From positions 124,001 to 188,000 of the forward strand of contig NZ_JALJXJ010000014.1 in assembly GCF_024170005.1 (NCBI RefSeq): a stretch of DNA of 64,000 nt. Reading direction: 5' to 3'. A program made the position numbers and the translations under genes. Shown here piece by piece: positions 50,134 to 61,823 of this stretch. Position 1 is the stretch's first letter. Each line of letters opens with the position of its first letter. This stretch comes from Azospirillum lipoferum. GTDB lineage: Bacteria > Pseudomonadota > Alphaproteobacteria > Azospirillales > Azospirillaceae. The notes under the pieces are model-generated. The model was not told the DNA's origin, did no database searches, and was given only the letters and a program-made list of their open reading frames with translations.

Positions 50134-52110
50134 CTATCTGATAAAGCCCATGGCACGCAGGGCCTCCGTCACCTCCGGCGTCTCCAGCGCCTCGACGAAG
50201 CGACGGACGGCGGGTCGGTCGCGGCGGGCGGCGGGGATGACGAAGTCGTAATGCTCCTCCTGCAACGGCAGGAAGCCCAGCCCATAGAGGTTGGCCGCGG
50301 TTTCGATGGCGACGCCCCAGTCGGCGCGGTTCTGCGCCACCGCGACGGCGACGGCATTGTGCGACTTGGCCTGTGTCCAATAGCCGGTCGGCCGCACCGC
50401 CCCCAGCAGCCGGTCGGTCAGGATGCGGGTGCCGCTGCCGGCGTTGCGGTTGATCAGGATGCAGTCGGCCGACCCGGCAACCGCGGCGACCGCCTCCGCC
50501 GCCGTCCGGCCCTCGAAGCGCGGGTCGCCGCGTCGGAAGACGATGCCCTGCATGCGGCGATAGCCGGTGGCAAGTTCCAGCCCCGGCGCCAGGAAGGGCG
50601 TGTTGTAGGTACCGGTGACGGGATCCATCAGGTGGACGGGGGCGAGGTCGCACTCCCCGCGCCGCGCCGCCGCCAGCCCGCCCATCGAGCCGACATTCAG
50701 CGCCTTGACCGTCATCCCCTCGCCGATCAGGCGGCCGAGCACGGCGTTCAGGCCGATGCACTGGCTGCCGACCACGATCAGGTCGGCGGGCGTCAGTGAA
50801 CGGCCGAGAAGCTGGACCGATACCGGTGTGCCGGCTTCCACCGCCTCCGCCTGGGCGTCGATGGCGAGGAAGCCGTCGGCATGGCTGAACGCGGTGACCG
50901 CGCCCGATCCCTTGGACAGCGGATAGGCCGCCAGTTGGTCCTCGCTGGCACCATGGACCAGCGAGACCATGACATATTCGGTGCGCCCGCGCTCCGACCC
51001 CAGCCGCACCGGCAGGGTGGCCGGCACCTCTTCGGCAAGCGCCGGCGGCAGGCCGGCCATGGCGCGGATCACCGGGGCGACGAAGCCGTGGAAGGTGAAC
51101 ATGGCGGAGGTCGGGAAACCCGGCAGGATCACCACCGGCTTACCGCCGGTCACCGCGAGGCACAGCGGCTTGCCCGGCTTCAGCGCCACGCCATGGGCGA
51201 CGATGCCGGGGTCGGACAGTTGCGCGACGATGCGGTGGGAGCGGTCACCCGCTCCCTTCGACGTGCCGCCCGACAGCAGCAGCGCGTCGCACTCCAGTCC
51301 TCGGGCGACCAGCCGCTCCAATGCCGCGTCCTCGTCCGGGGCGATGCCCAGCGGCACCGGTTCGCCACCCAGTTCGGTAACCGCGGCGGCCAGGATGGCG
51401 CCGTTGCTGTCATAAACCGCCCCGGTGCGGATCGGCTGGCCGGGCGCCACGATCTCGTCGCCGGTGGACAGGATGGCGACGCGCGGCCGGCGGACCACCG
51501 GCACCTCGGCCAACCCGATGGCGGCGAGCACGCCGATCTCTCGCGAGGTCAGGGCCTGTCCCCGGCGCAGCACCACCTCGCCCCGGCCGATGTCGGACCC
51601 TGCTGCGGCAATGAAGGCACCGGGCGTCGCCGGACGGGTCAGGCTGACGGACAGACCGTCCGGCCGCTCCACCACCTCGGTCGTCTCCACCATCACCACG
51701 GCGTCGGCGCCGCGGGGCAGCATGCCGCCGGTGGCGATCACCGTGGCTGTGCCAGGCTCCACCGTCAGTTCGGGAGCATGGCCGGCGGCCAGCACCTCGT
51801 CGTTCAGGCGCAGGGCGACCGGGCGATCCTCCGCAGCACCCACCGTGTCGGCGGACAGCACCGCGAAACCGTCAACCACCGAGCGGTCGAAGCCAGGCAC
51901 ATCGACTTCCGCCGCCACGTCGGCGGACAGCACACGGCCGAGAGCGGCGGACAGCGGTACCCGCTCCTCCCCCCGCGGGGACAGGTCGAGATGACGGTGG
52001 AAACGGGCGCGCGCCTCCTCGCCGCTCACCACCTCCAGGAACTGGTCCTGGCGGGCGGCCTGGGCGACGAAACGGCGGATGTCCTCACGGCTGCGGTCGG
52101 AGCTGTGCAC
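50134..52110 (-). CDS. MoeA molybdopterin molybdenumtransferase fused to a periplasmic-binding-protein-like domain
   Basis: A 658-residue fusion. Residues about 30-430 are MoeA-like: PGFDRSVVDGFAV, ATGGMLPRGADAVVMVE, ILSTGDEIV, LLSGGTSKGAGD and ILPGFPTSAMF match the catalytic MPT/molybdate-binding segments. Residues about 440-658 are a LysR-substrate/PBP-like domain (IVVGSQCIGLNAVLGRLIGE; LMDPVTGTYNTPFL; ILINRNAGSGTRILTDRLLG). This fusion is known in many bacteria and archaea, where the added domain is thought to sense molybdate, tungstate or the cofactor. Translation starts at a GTG behind AAGGG. It follows the MoeA-like gene after 24 bp in the same operon. Confidence 0.93.
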   Translation of the reverse strand: MHSSDRSREDIRRFVAQAARQDQFLEVVSGEEARARFHRHLDLSPRGEERVPLSAALGRVLSADVAAEVDVPGFDRSVVDGFAVLSADTVGAAEDRPVALRLNDEVLAAGHAPELTVEPGTATVIATGGMLPRGADAVVMVETTEVVERPDGLSVSLTRPATPGAFIAAAGSDIGRGEVVLRRGQALTSREIGVLAAIGLAEVPVVRRPRVAILSTGDEIVAPGQPIRTGAVYDSNGAILAAAVTELGGEPVPLGIAPDEDAALERLVARGLECDALLLSGGTSKGAGDRSHRIVAQLSDPGIVAHGVALKPGKPLCLAVTGGKPVVILPGFPTSAMFTFHGFVAPVIRAMAGLPPALAEEVPATLPVRLGSERGRTEYVMVSLVHGASEDQLAAYPLSKGSGAVTAFSHADGFLAIDAQAEAVEAGTPVSVQLLGRSLTPADLIVVGSQCIGLNAVLGRLIGEGMTVKALNVGSMGGLAAARRGECDLAPVHLMDPVTGTYNTPFLAPGLELATGYRRMQGIVFRRGDPRFEGRTAAEAVAAVAGSADCILINRNAGSGTRILTDRLLGAVRPTGYWTQAKSHNAVAVAVAQNRADWGVAIETAANLYGLGFLPLQEEHYDFVIPAARRDRPAVRRFVEALETPEVTEALRAMGFIR

Positions 52111-52134
52111 GCGGCAAACCCTTGCGGAATAAGA

Positions 52135-53322
52135 TCAGGCGAACCTGTACTTGGTGAAGCTGTACATAGTGATCGGCGCGCCGTCCGGCACGCCTTCGCT
52201 GTCCGCCCCGATCAGGACGAAGCCGTCGGCCCGCGCCGCCGCCGCCAGCCCCGGCCAGCCGGGCGAGGCCACCGGCTCCAGCCGGCCTTCCTCATCCATC
52301 CGGACCCGGTGCAGGTCTAGGCAACCGATTTCCGACACCAGCTTGCGCGCCGTCACCGCCTGGACCGTCGCATGGGGCAGATCGGCCGGCAAGCCGGCAG
52401 CACGCCGCACCGCACGGCCGGCCAGCAGCTCGTAAGCCGCCAGCGCCGCCATCGGTTCGCCCGGCAGCAGCAGGACCGGGGTGCCGCCGGCACGGCCCAG
52501 CCCGGCGCTGCCGCCCGGCCGCATGGCGATGCCGTGCAGGTCGAGGCTGCCGGCCCGCGCTAGGGCAGGCGGGGCCACATCGTCCGGTCCGGTGCCGGTG
52601 CGGCCGGCCGACAGGATCAGATCGGCGCCCGGCAGGACATAGGCTTCGGCCAAGGCGTCGAGGTTGGCCGGCAAATTCCCGACCGCTCCGACCACACCGC
52701 CGTCGCGCCCGACCAGCGCCGCCAGCATGGCACCGAGCTGTTCCGGCGCCCCGGCTTTTGCCCCCCCGGCCAGCAGGATGCGCACCCGCGGCGCCGGCAG
52801 CACAGGCACGCTGTGATGCCCGCCGCTGGCGAGCAGGCCAAGATCGGCGGGGCGCAGGCGCCGTCCGGCCGGCAGCAGCGGACTTCCGCCTGCGGCCCAG
52901 GCAGCCCGCCGCTCCACGCCGCTGCCGGGCGCCACCGCGTCGATGGCTTCGATGAAGGGGCCGACGGCCTGTGCCGCCTCATAGGGGATCACCGCGTCGC
53001 AGCCCGGCGGCAGCGCGTCACCGACGCTCACTGCCACCGCCGCAGTCAAGGGGACTGGATTGTAGGAGCCGGCGCCCAGTGTGTCGGCCGCCGCCACGGC
53101 ATAGCCGTCCAGTGCTGCGCGGTCGGCTGGCGGCCAGTCACCGACTGCCGTGATCGCATCGGCCAGCCGCAGCCCGGCACAGTCAGCCAGGGGCAGGACC
53201 CTTGCAGCGGGTGCGACGACCCGGTTGTCGATCCACTCCCAGCCATCGGTCAGCGGCGACCGGCGGGAGAAGCCGCGGCCGCGGACGTCGTGGAAAGGCA
53301 AAGCGGCCTCCCGCGCGGTCAC
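52135..53322 (-). CDS. Divergent MoeA-like protein
   Basis: A 395-residue MoeA relative. The MoeA fold is recognisable (ADRAALDGYAVAAADTLGAG; GCDAVIPYEAAQAV; LLLPGEPMAALAAYELLAG), but the catalytic loop is eroded: where MoeA has SGGTSxGxxD this protein has LSAGRTGTGPDD, and the STGDE segment is LAGGAKAGAP. It may have a different substrate or be a regulator. It begins at a GTG whose bases overlap the stop of the upstream REC-GGDEF gene (GTGA), so the two are translationally coupled. The MoeA/PBP fusion follows. Confidence 0.82.
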   Translation of the reverse strand: MTAREAALPFHDVRGRGFSRRSPLTDGWEWIDNRVVAPAARVLPLADCAGLRLADAITAVGDWPPADRAALDGYAVAAADTLGAGSYNPVPLTAAVAVSVGDALPPGCDAVIPYEAAQAVGPFIEAIDAVAPGSGVERRAAWAAGGSPLLPAGRRLRPADLGLLASGGHHSVPVLPAPRVRILLAGGAKAGAPEQLGAMLAALVGRDGGVVGAVGNLPANLDALAEAYVLPGADLILSAGRTGTGPDDVAPPALARAGSLDLHGIAMRPGGSAGLGRAGGTPVLLLPGEPMAALAAYELLAGRAVRRAAGLPADLPHATVQAVTARKLVSEIGCLDLHRVRMDEEGRLEPVASPGWPGLAAAARADGFVLIGADSEGVPDGAPITMYSFTKYRFA

Positions 53323-54236
53323 AGCGCCGGTACCGTGGCGTCCTGCACGCGGTTCCGGCCGCTGCGCTTGGCGCGGTAGAGCAGCTGGTCGGCCATCTCC
53401 GCCAACTGTTCGGGGGTGCCCTCGGGCGACGGGATCAGGGTGGCGACGCCAAGGCTGATGGTGACGTGGGGGGCGACCGGAGACTGGGCGTGCGGGATGC
53501 GGCGTCCGGCGACGGCGGTCCGGAAGCCTTCCGCGACGCGGGTGGCGCCGGGACCGTCGGTTTCCGGCAGAAGGCAGACGAACTCCTCCCCGCCATAGCG
53601 GGCGACGAGGTCGCTCGGCCGCCGCGCGTGATCCGACAACACCTCGGCCACCAGACGCAGGCATTCGTCGCCGGCCTGATGGCCGTACTGGTCGTTGTAG
53701 GCCTTGAAATGATCGACATCGAGGATGATGAGCGACAGCGGCAGGTGCGAGCGGGCGCAGCGCCGCCATTCGCGCACCATCGTCTCGTCGAAGCGGCGGC
53801 GGTTGGCGATGCCGGTCAGCCCGTCCAGGAAGGACAGGCTGCGCAGCAGATCGGTCTGCCGTTTCAGCAGCAGGTGGTTGCGCACGCGCGCCTTCACGAT
53901 GGGCGGGCTGATCGGCTTGGTGATGAAGTCGATGGCACCGACCTCCAGCCCGCGGGTCTCGTCCTCCACCTCGCTCTTGGCGGAGATGAAGATGACGGGG
54001 ATGTCGTGGGTGGCGGGGTCGCACTTGATGCGGCGGCACACCTCGAACCCGTCCATCCCCGGCATCATGATGTCCAGCAGGACAAGGTCGGGCATCCGCG
54101 CCTGGACCAGATCCAGCGCCTTTTCGCCGTCGGTGGCGAAATAGATGTCGTAATCGTCCTTCAGGACGCGGCTCAGTACATGGACGTTGGACGGGATATC
54201 GTCCACCACCAGGATTTTCGGGCGGAGGTCGGCCAT
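53319..54236 (-). CDS. Response regulator diguanylate cyclase (REC-GGDEF)
   Basis: A 305-residue PleD-like protein. The REC domain (about 6-122) has DDIPSNVHVLSRVL, the phospho-accepting Asp in LVLLDIMMPGMDGFEVCRRI (Asp55) and the conserved Lys in FITKPIS. The GGDEF domain (from about 135) has an intact GGEEF active site (VARYGGEEFVCLLPE), with an inhibitory-site RxxD (RPSD) nine residues upstream, so it should make c-di-GMP and be product-inhibited. It begins 8 nt after the hybrid kinase stop and is the likely output of that kinase. Confidence 0.95.
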   Translation of the reverse strand: MADLRPKILVVDDIPSNVHVLSRVLKDDYDIYFATDGEKALDLVQARMPDLVLLDIMMPGMDGFEVCRRIKCDPATHDIPVIFISAKSEVEDETRGLEVGAIDFITKPISPPIVKARVRNHLLLKRQTDLLRSLSFLDGLTGIANRRRFDETMVREWRRCARSHLPLSLIILDVDHFKAYNDQYGHQAGDECLRLVAEVLSDHARRPSDLVARYGGEEFVCLLPETDGPGATRVAEGFRTAVAGRRIPHAQSPVAPHVTISLGVATLIPSPEGTPEQLAEMADQLLYRAKRSGRNRVQDATVPAL

Positions 54237-54244
54237 GGGCGCGT

Positions 54245-58132
<3,888 letters not shown>

Positions 58133-58435
58133 TGCCGAGTTGTCGCCGCACTGCCGCCATCAACCAGCGCCGTCAACCGGCGACACCCGCCGGTCCTTCC
58201 GCCTAGATCGGTCGGAGTATGGTCTCGCGCCGGCTGCAACCGCAAGCAACTTGATGTGCGCAACGATGACGTTGGCGACACCCGGCACTTGCGGGGAACC
58301 CCTCCGGTACAGCCCCCCTTGCACCGCCTGCCTTTGTACCCCGGCTGAGGCATCGTCCCCATATTCACGTCCGATTTTTGTCATGCCCGGTCCCTACCCG
58401 CATCCCTCGCCCCCGCCCGTGAAAGCGCCCGTCCG
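58133..58435. other. Divergent intergenic region
   Basis: These 303 bp between the divergent hybrid-kinase and sugar-dehydrogenase genes must hold both promoters. I see no strong inverted repeat and no clear -35/-10 pair. Short reading frames are present on both strands, but none looks like a protein. Confidence 0.4.
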
Positions 58436-59812
58436 ATGGCCGACCGCCGCCCCCTCCCGCTCAAGCCTCTCCTGCTTGCCGGCCTGCTCGCTCTGGCCTC
58501 CGGCCCCGCCCTGTCTCAGTTGGCCCTGGCCCAGGCGGCGCTGACCGGGCCGGTGCGCTCCGATCCGATGCAGACGGTCGGCGCCGAGGTCCATGTCAGG
58601 ATCGAGACCTTGCCGAAGCCCTACGCCACCCCCGCCGTCGCCAACGAGGCGGTGCTGGTGCCGCGCCCCGGCGACCAGCCCCTGCGCGCGCCCCGAGGTT
58701 TCACGGTGACTCTGTTCCGCGACCATGTGGAGAATGCGCGCAACCTGCTGGTCCTGCCCAACGGCGACGTGCTGGTGGCGCAGCAGCGGCCGGGCACCCT
58801 GACCCTGCTGCGCGATGCCGACGGAGATGGCCGGGCGGAGATGGCGCAGGTCTGGGCCGAGGGCTTCGACCATCCCTTCGGCCTTGCCTTCCAGGACGGG
58901 GCGGTGCTGGTCGGCGATCTGGCCGGGGTATGGCGGCTGCCCTGGACCGCCGGGACCGTCCAGGCGGGGGAGCGGCGGCGGCTGACGCCGGAGGGCGCCT
59001 TCGGCAAGCGCGGCGGCCATGCCACGCGCTCCATCGCGGTGGCGCCGGACGGCCGGCATTTCTATGTCGGCATCGGATCGGAGGGAAACATCGGGGTGGA
59101 GGCGGAACCGCGCGCCACCATCCAGGAATTCCGCATCGACGGCGGCGGCCAGCGCACCTATGCCGCGGGCCTGCGCAACGCCGTCGGCCTCGCCTTCAAG
59201 CCCGGCACCGGCGACCTCTATGCCGTGGTGAACGAGCGCGACGGGCTGGGCGACCAGCTGGTTCCCGATTTCCTGACAGCGGTGAAGCCGGGCGGCTTCT
59301 ATGGCTGGCCCTACTCCTACATCGGCGACCACCCGCAGCCGGACCTTGCCGGGCGGCGGCCCGATCTGGTGAAGGCGGCGCTGGTGCCGGGGCTGCTGTT
59401 CCAGGCCCATTCGGCGCCGATCGGGCTGGTCTTCGGCGACGCCACCCATTTCCCGGAGCGCTACCGCATGGGGGCCTTCGTCTCGCTTCACGGGTCCTGG
59501 AACCGCTCGCGCCCGACCGGCTACGCCATCGCCTTCGTGCCCTTCGACACCGGCCCCTTCGACAAGAGCAAGCCGACCGGTACCTACGAGACCTTCGTCA
59601 CCGGCTTCCGCGTCACCGGCCCCGCCGGGACCGCAACGGGGAGTGCGGCGGAGGGCGACGAGACCCCGAAGGTCTGGGGCCGGCCGAGCGGACTGGCGGT
59701 GACCGCCGACGGCGCCCTGCTGATCGCCGAGGACGCCTCCGGCACCGTCTGGCGCGTCGCCTACGCCGCCGCGGACAAGGAGACGGAGAAGGAGCCTGCA
59801 GCCAAGCCGTGA
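58436..59812 (+). CDS. PQQ-dependent sugar dehydrogenase (sorbosone dehydrogenase-like), secreted
   Basis: A 458-residue periplasmic protein with a signal peptide (about 1-33, ending ALAQA). The beta-propeller shows NARNLLVLPNGDVLVAQQRP, FDHPFGLAFQDGAVLVGDLA, TYAAGLRNAVGLAF, FYGWPYSYIGDHPQP and SLHGSWNRSRPTGYAI, which match the soluble glucose/L-sorbosone dehydrogenase (PQQ) family. It should oxidise an aldose or related sugar in the periplasm with PQQ. Substrate is unknown. It converges on cowN with 4 bp between stop codons, so transcripts of the two may collide. Confidence 0.88.
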   Translation: MADRRPLPLKPLLLAGLLALASGPALSQLALAQAALTGPVRSDPMQTVGAEVHVRIETLPKPYATPAVANEAVLVPRPGDQPLRAPRGFTVTLFRDHVENARNLLVLPNGDVLVAQQRPGTLTLLRDADGDGRAEMAQVWAEGFDHPFGLAFQDGAVLVGDLAGVWRLPWTAGTVQAGERRRLTPEGAFGKRGGHATRSIAVAPDGRHFYVGIGSEGNIGVEAEPRATIQEFRIDGGGQRTYAAGLRNAVGLAFKPGTGDLYAVVNERDGLGDQLVPDFLTAVKPGGFYGWPYSYIGDHPQPDLAGRRPDLVKAALVPGLLFQAHSAPIGLVFGDATHFPERYRMGAFVSLHGSWNRSRPTGYAIAFVPFDTGPFDKSKPTGTYETFVTGFRVTGPAGTATGSAAEGDETPKVWGRPSGLAVTADGALLIAEDASGTVWRVAYAAADKETEKEPAAKP

Positions 59813-59816
59813 GGGT

Positions 59817-60113
59817 TCAGCAGCATTCGTCCTCCAGCTGGCGCAGCATCGCCAGCCCGTCCTCGTCGTCATGCTCCTCGAACAGGTCTGCGATGTAATA
59901 GATGTTGGCGCAGAGCAGGCACAGCCCGTCGGCCTGCCGCTTCAGCGGATCCTCGGCGACCGCCAGCTTGGCGCGGAACCGCTCCCAGAAGGCGTTGGTC
60001 TTGGCGGGATCGTCGATGTGCATGTACAGGCGCTCGATGATGCGGCGGCTGTTGCCCTCGCAGTCGATTCCCTTGAACGAGACATAGCGGTCGGGCGAGT
60101 CGATGCTGTCCAC
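59817..60113 (-). CDS. cowN: N2-fixation sustaining protein CowN
   Basis: A 98-residue small acidic protein matching CowN: RYVSFKGIDCEGNSRRIIE near 9-27, HIDDPAKTNAFWERFRAKL at 32-50, YYIADLFEEHDDEDGLAML near 72-90, and the hallmark C-terminal CC. Established knowledge: CowN in Rhodospirillum rubrum sustains N2-dependent growth under CO by protecting nitrogenase, and is CooA-regulated there. The GTG at 60113 is chosen because AGAGGAAA lies 9 nt upstream and the family starts just before DRYVSFKG; a GTG at 60221 would add 36 atypical residues. Two 13-bp direct repeats lie just upstream, and an RcoM-like CO sensor is encoded 1.7 kb away. Confidence 0.93.
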   Translation of the reverse strand: MDSIDSPDRYVSFKGIDCEGNSRRIIERLYMHIDDPAKTNAFWERFRAKLAVAEDPLKRQADGLCLLCANIYYIADLFEEHDDEDGLAMLRQLEDECC

Positions 60114-60130
60114 GGAGGCGGTTTCCTCTT

Positions 60131-60160
60131 GCCGGTTGCCAGGGGTGGCCGGGTGCCAGG
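60131..60160 (-). promoter_or_regulatory. Paired direct repeats upstream of cowN
   Basis: On the plus strand GCCGGTTGCCAGG (60131-60143) and GCCGGGTGCCAGG (60148-60160) differ at one base and repeat with a 17-bp period. They end 17 bp before the cowN GTG. Spaced direct repeats are the usual target form of LytTR regulators, and a PAS-LytTR protein is encoded nearby, so this is a candidate binding site. The position is close to the ribosome site, so a leader role is also possible. Confidence 0.45.
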
Positions 60161-60350
60161 GTTGGGAAAGATCGCGCCGATGCTTCCCCACCGGAACCCC
60201 TTCGATCAAGCCGCGCTGCACCAGCGGTATCCGGCCTGCGCGAATGGCGGGATCGCTGCATGAACGGAACTGTCGCCGAGACTTGACCGCTCACGGTCCG
60301 CGGACCACTCTCGCGCCACGGGTACAACCGGCGGGCGATCGGGATGGGAT

Positions 60351-61823
60351 ATGGCGGTTCATGACTTAGCGGCGGCGGCCGGTCTCTTCCGCGAGGGGCG
60401 CCGGCAGGAAGCCTTCGACGTCTGTGCCTTGATCCTTGGCGGGCGGCCGGACAATGGCGACGCCTGGCAGCTCTCCGCCATCATTCGCTTCCAGCAGGGA
60501 ACAGACGGCGCGGCGGATGCGATCGCGCGCCAACGCAATGCCTGCGCCTGCGATCCCGCCCGCGCTGAATATGCCGCCAACCTCGCCGCCATGCTGAAGG
60601 CTTACGGCGATGGCGGGGCCGCTTTGGTCTGGCTGCGCCGTACCGCCCTGCTGACCCCGGCCGATCCTATGCCCTGGCGCCGTCTGGCAGCTGCCTGCCA
60701 GCAGGCCGGCGACCGGACGGGCACAGTCGATGCCTTTCGCGAAGCCGCCGCCCGGTATCCGCTGCGCTCCGACCTGCATGCCGATTTCGGTGCGCAGGCC
60801 TTGCAGCAGGAGGACGGCCCCACGGCCCTGCGGGCCTTCGGCAACGGTCTGGCACTCGCCCCTGGCAATGCCGACGCCTTGCGCAATCTCGGCGTCGCGA
60901 CCCTGCGCCATGGCCCGGCAGCGGAGGCGGTGGACTGGCTGACCCGACTGCTTACGGTCGAGCCGGACCATGAGGACGGCTTCTGCGATCTGGCGCTGGC
61001 ACTCCACCGCCGACAGGCCGAAAGCGGACACACGCGCTGGCGGCAGCACGACCGGCGACTCTTTCCGCCTGTCCCCGACCGGCTGCGAGTCTTCTACCGG
61101 CTGAGCGACCGCGGGAATCCCAAGGAGAAGATCGCCGGCCCCTTCGCCTGTCTCGCCAACTTCCTCGACGTCTTCCGGCCGGCCGCCGAGGAGTTGCGGC
61201 TGATCGCCGACAATTGCCGGGACGATACGGTGGAGCGGGTGGAGGCGATGCTGGCGCAGGCCGGCTGTCTCGGCACTGGCGTCATCCGGCGCACGGCCCT
61301 GGGCCATCACGGCTCCTTCCTCCATGCCAAGGCGCTGGCACTGGCCGACCCGGTGAGCCAGGATGCCATCGTCTATTTCCTGGAGGATGACTATCTGCAT
61401 CTGCCCGGCGCCCGCGCCATGCTGGCGGAGGGGTTGCAGATCGCCGATTACGTGACGCTGTACGACCATGCCGACAAGTACGCCGACCCCGCCGCCACCA
61501 GCCTCCATGGGGTGATCGCGGCCGGCGGCGAGGAAACCTGCGTGCTGCGCCGCCCGCTCAGCCATTGGAAATTCACCGCCAGCACCACCATGACCTGGGC
61601 CTGCCGCCTGTCGACCCTGCGCGCGGACAGCGCCGTCTGGGACCGGTTCCGCATCGAACGGCGGTCCATCGACTATTGTCTGCACTACACGCTGGGGGCG
61701 GCAGGCCGCTTCCTGGCCTGCCCGCTGCCGGGACACGCCACCCATGGCGAAGCGAACTGGGCCTCGCCCGGTCGCGACTGGCCGGCTCTGGCGCGGCAGG
61801 CCGAGCAGCGGCTACAGCGCTAG
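60351..61823 (+). CDS. TPR-repeat protein with glycosyltransferase-like C-terminal region
   Basis: A 490-residue protein. The first ~225 residues are helical tetratricopeptide-like repeats (for example ALRAFGNGLALAPGNADALRNLGV, described here by its core ALAPGNADALRNLGVATL). The C-terminal half has LRVFYRLSDRGNPKEK, LRLIADNCRDDT and the acidic VYFLEDDYLHLPGAR near residue 340-355, which resembles the DxD region of nucleotide-sugar transferases. A sugar-transfer role is inferred only. It lies between cowN and the RcoM-like gene, divergent from cowN, and its last 12 bases overlap the end of the convergent RcoM-like gene. Confidence 0.72.
   Translation: MAVHDLAAAAGLFREGRRQEAFDVCALILGGRPDNGDAWQLSAIIRFQQGTDGAADAIARQRNACACDPARAEYAANLAAMLKAYGDGGAALVWLRRTALLTPADPMPWRRLAAACQQAGDRTGTVDAFREAAARYPLRSDLHADFGAQALQQEDGPTALRAFGNGLALAPGNADALRNLGVATLRHGPAAEAVDWLTRLLTVEPDHEDGFCDLALALHRRQAESGHTRWRQHDRRLFPPVPDRLRVFYRLSDRGNPKEKIAGPFACLANFLDVFRPAAEELRLIADNCRDDTVERVEAMLAQAGCLGTGVIRRTALGHHGSFLHAKALALADPVSQDAIVYFLEDDYLHLPGARAMLAEGLQIADYVTLYDHADKYADPAATSLHGVIAAGGEETCVLRRPLSHWKFTASTTMTWACRLSTLRADSAVWDRFRIERRSIDYCLHYTLGAAGRFLACPLPGHATHGEANWASPGRDWPALARQAEQRLQR

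Noticed and set aside
60131..60170. Sigma-54 promoter upstream of cowN
   Set aside because: TGGCAC and TGGCAA occur on the minus strand within the direct repeats, but the TTGC element at the proper -12 spacing is missing, and no NifA TGT-N10-ACA site was found.
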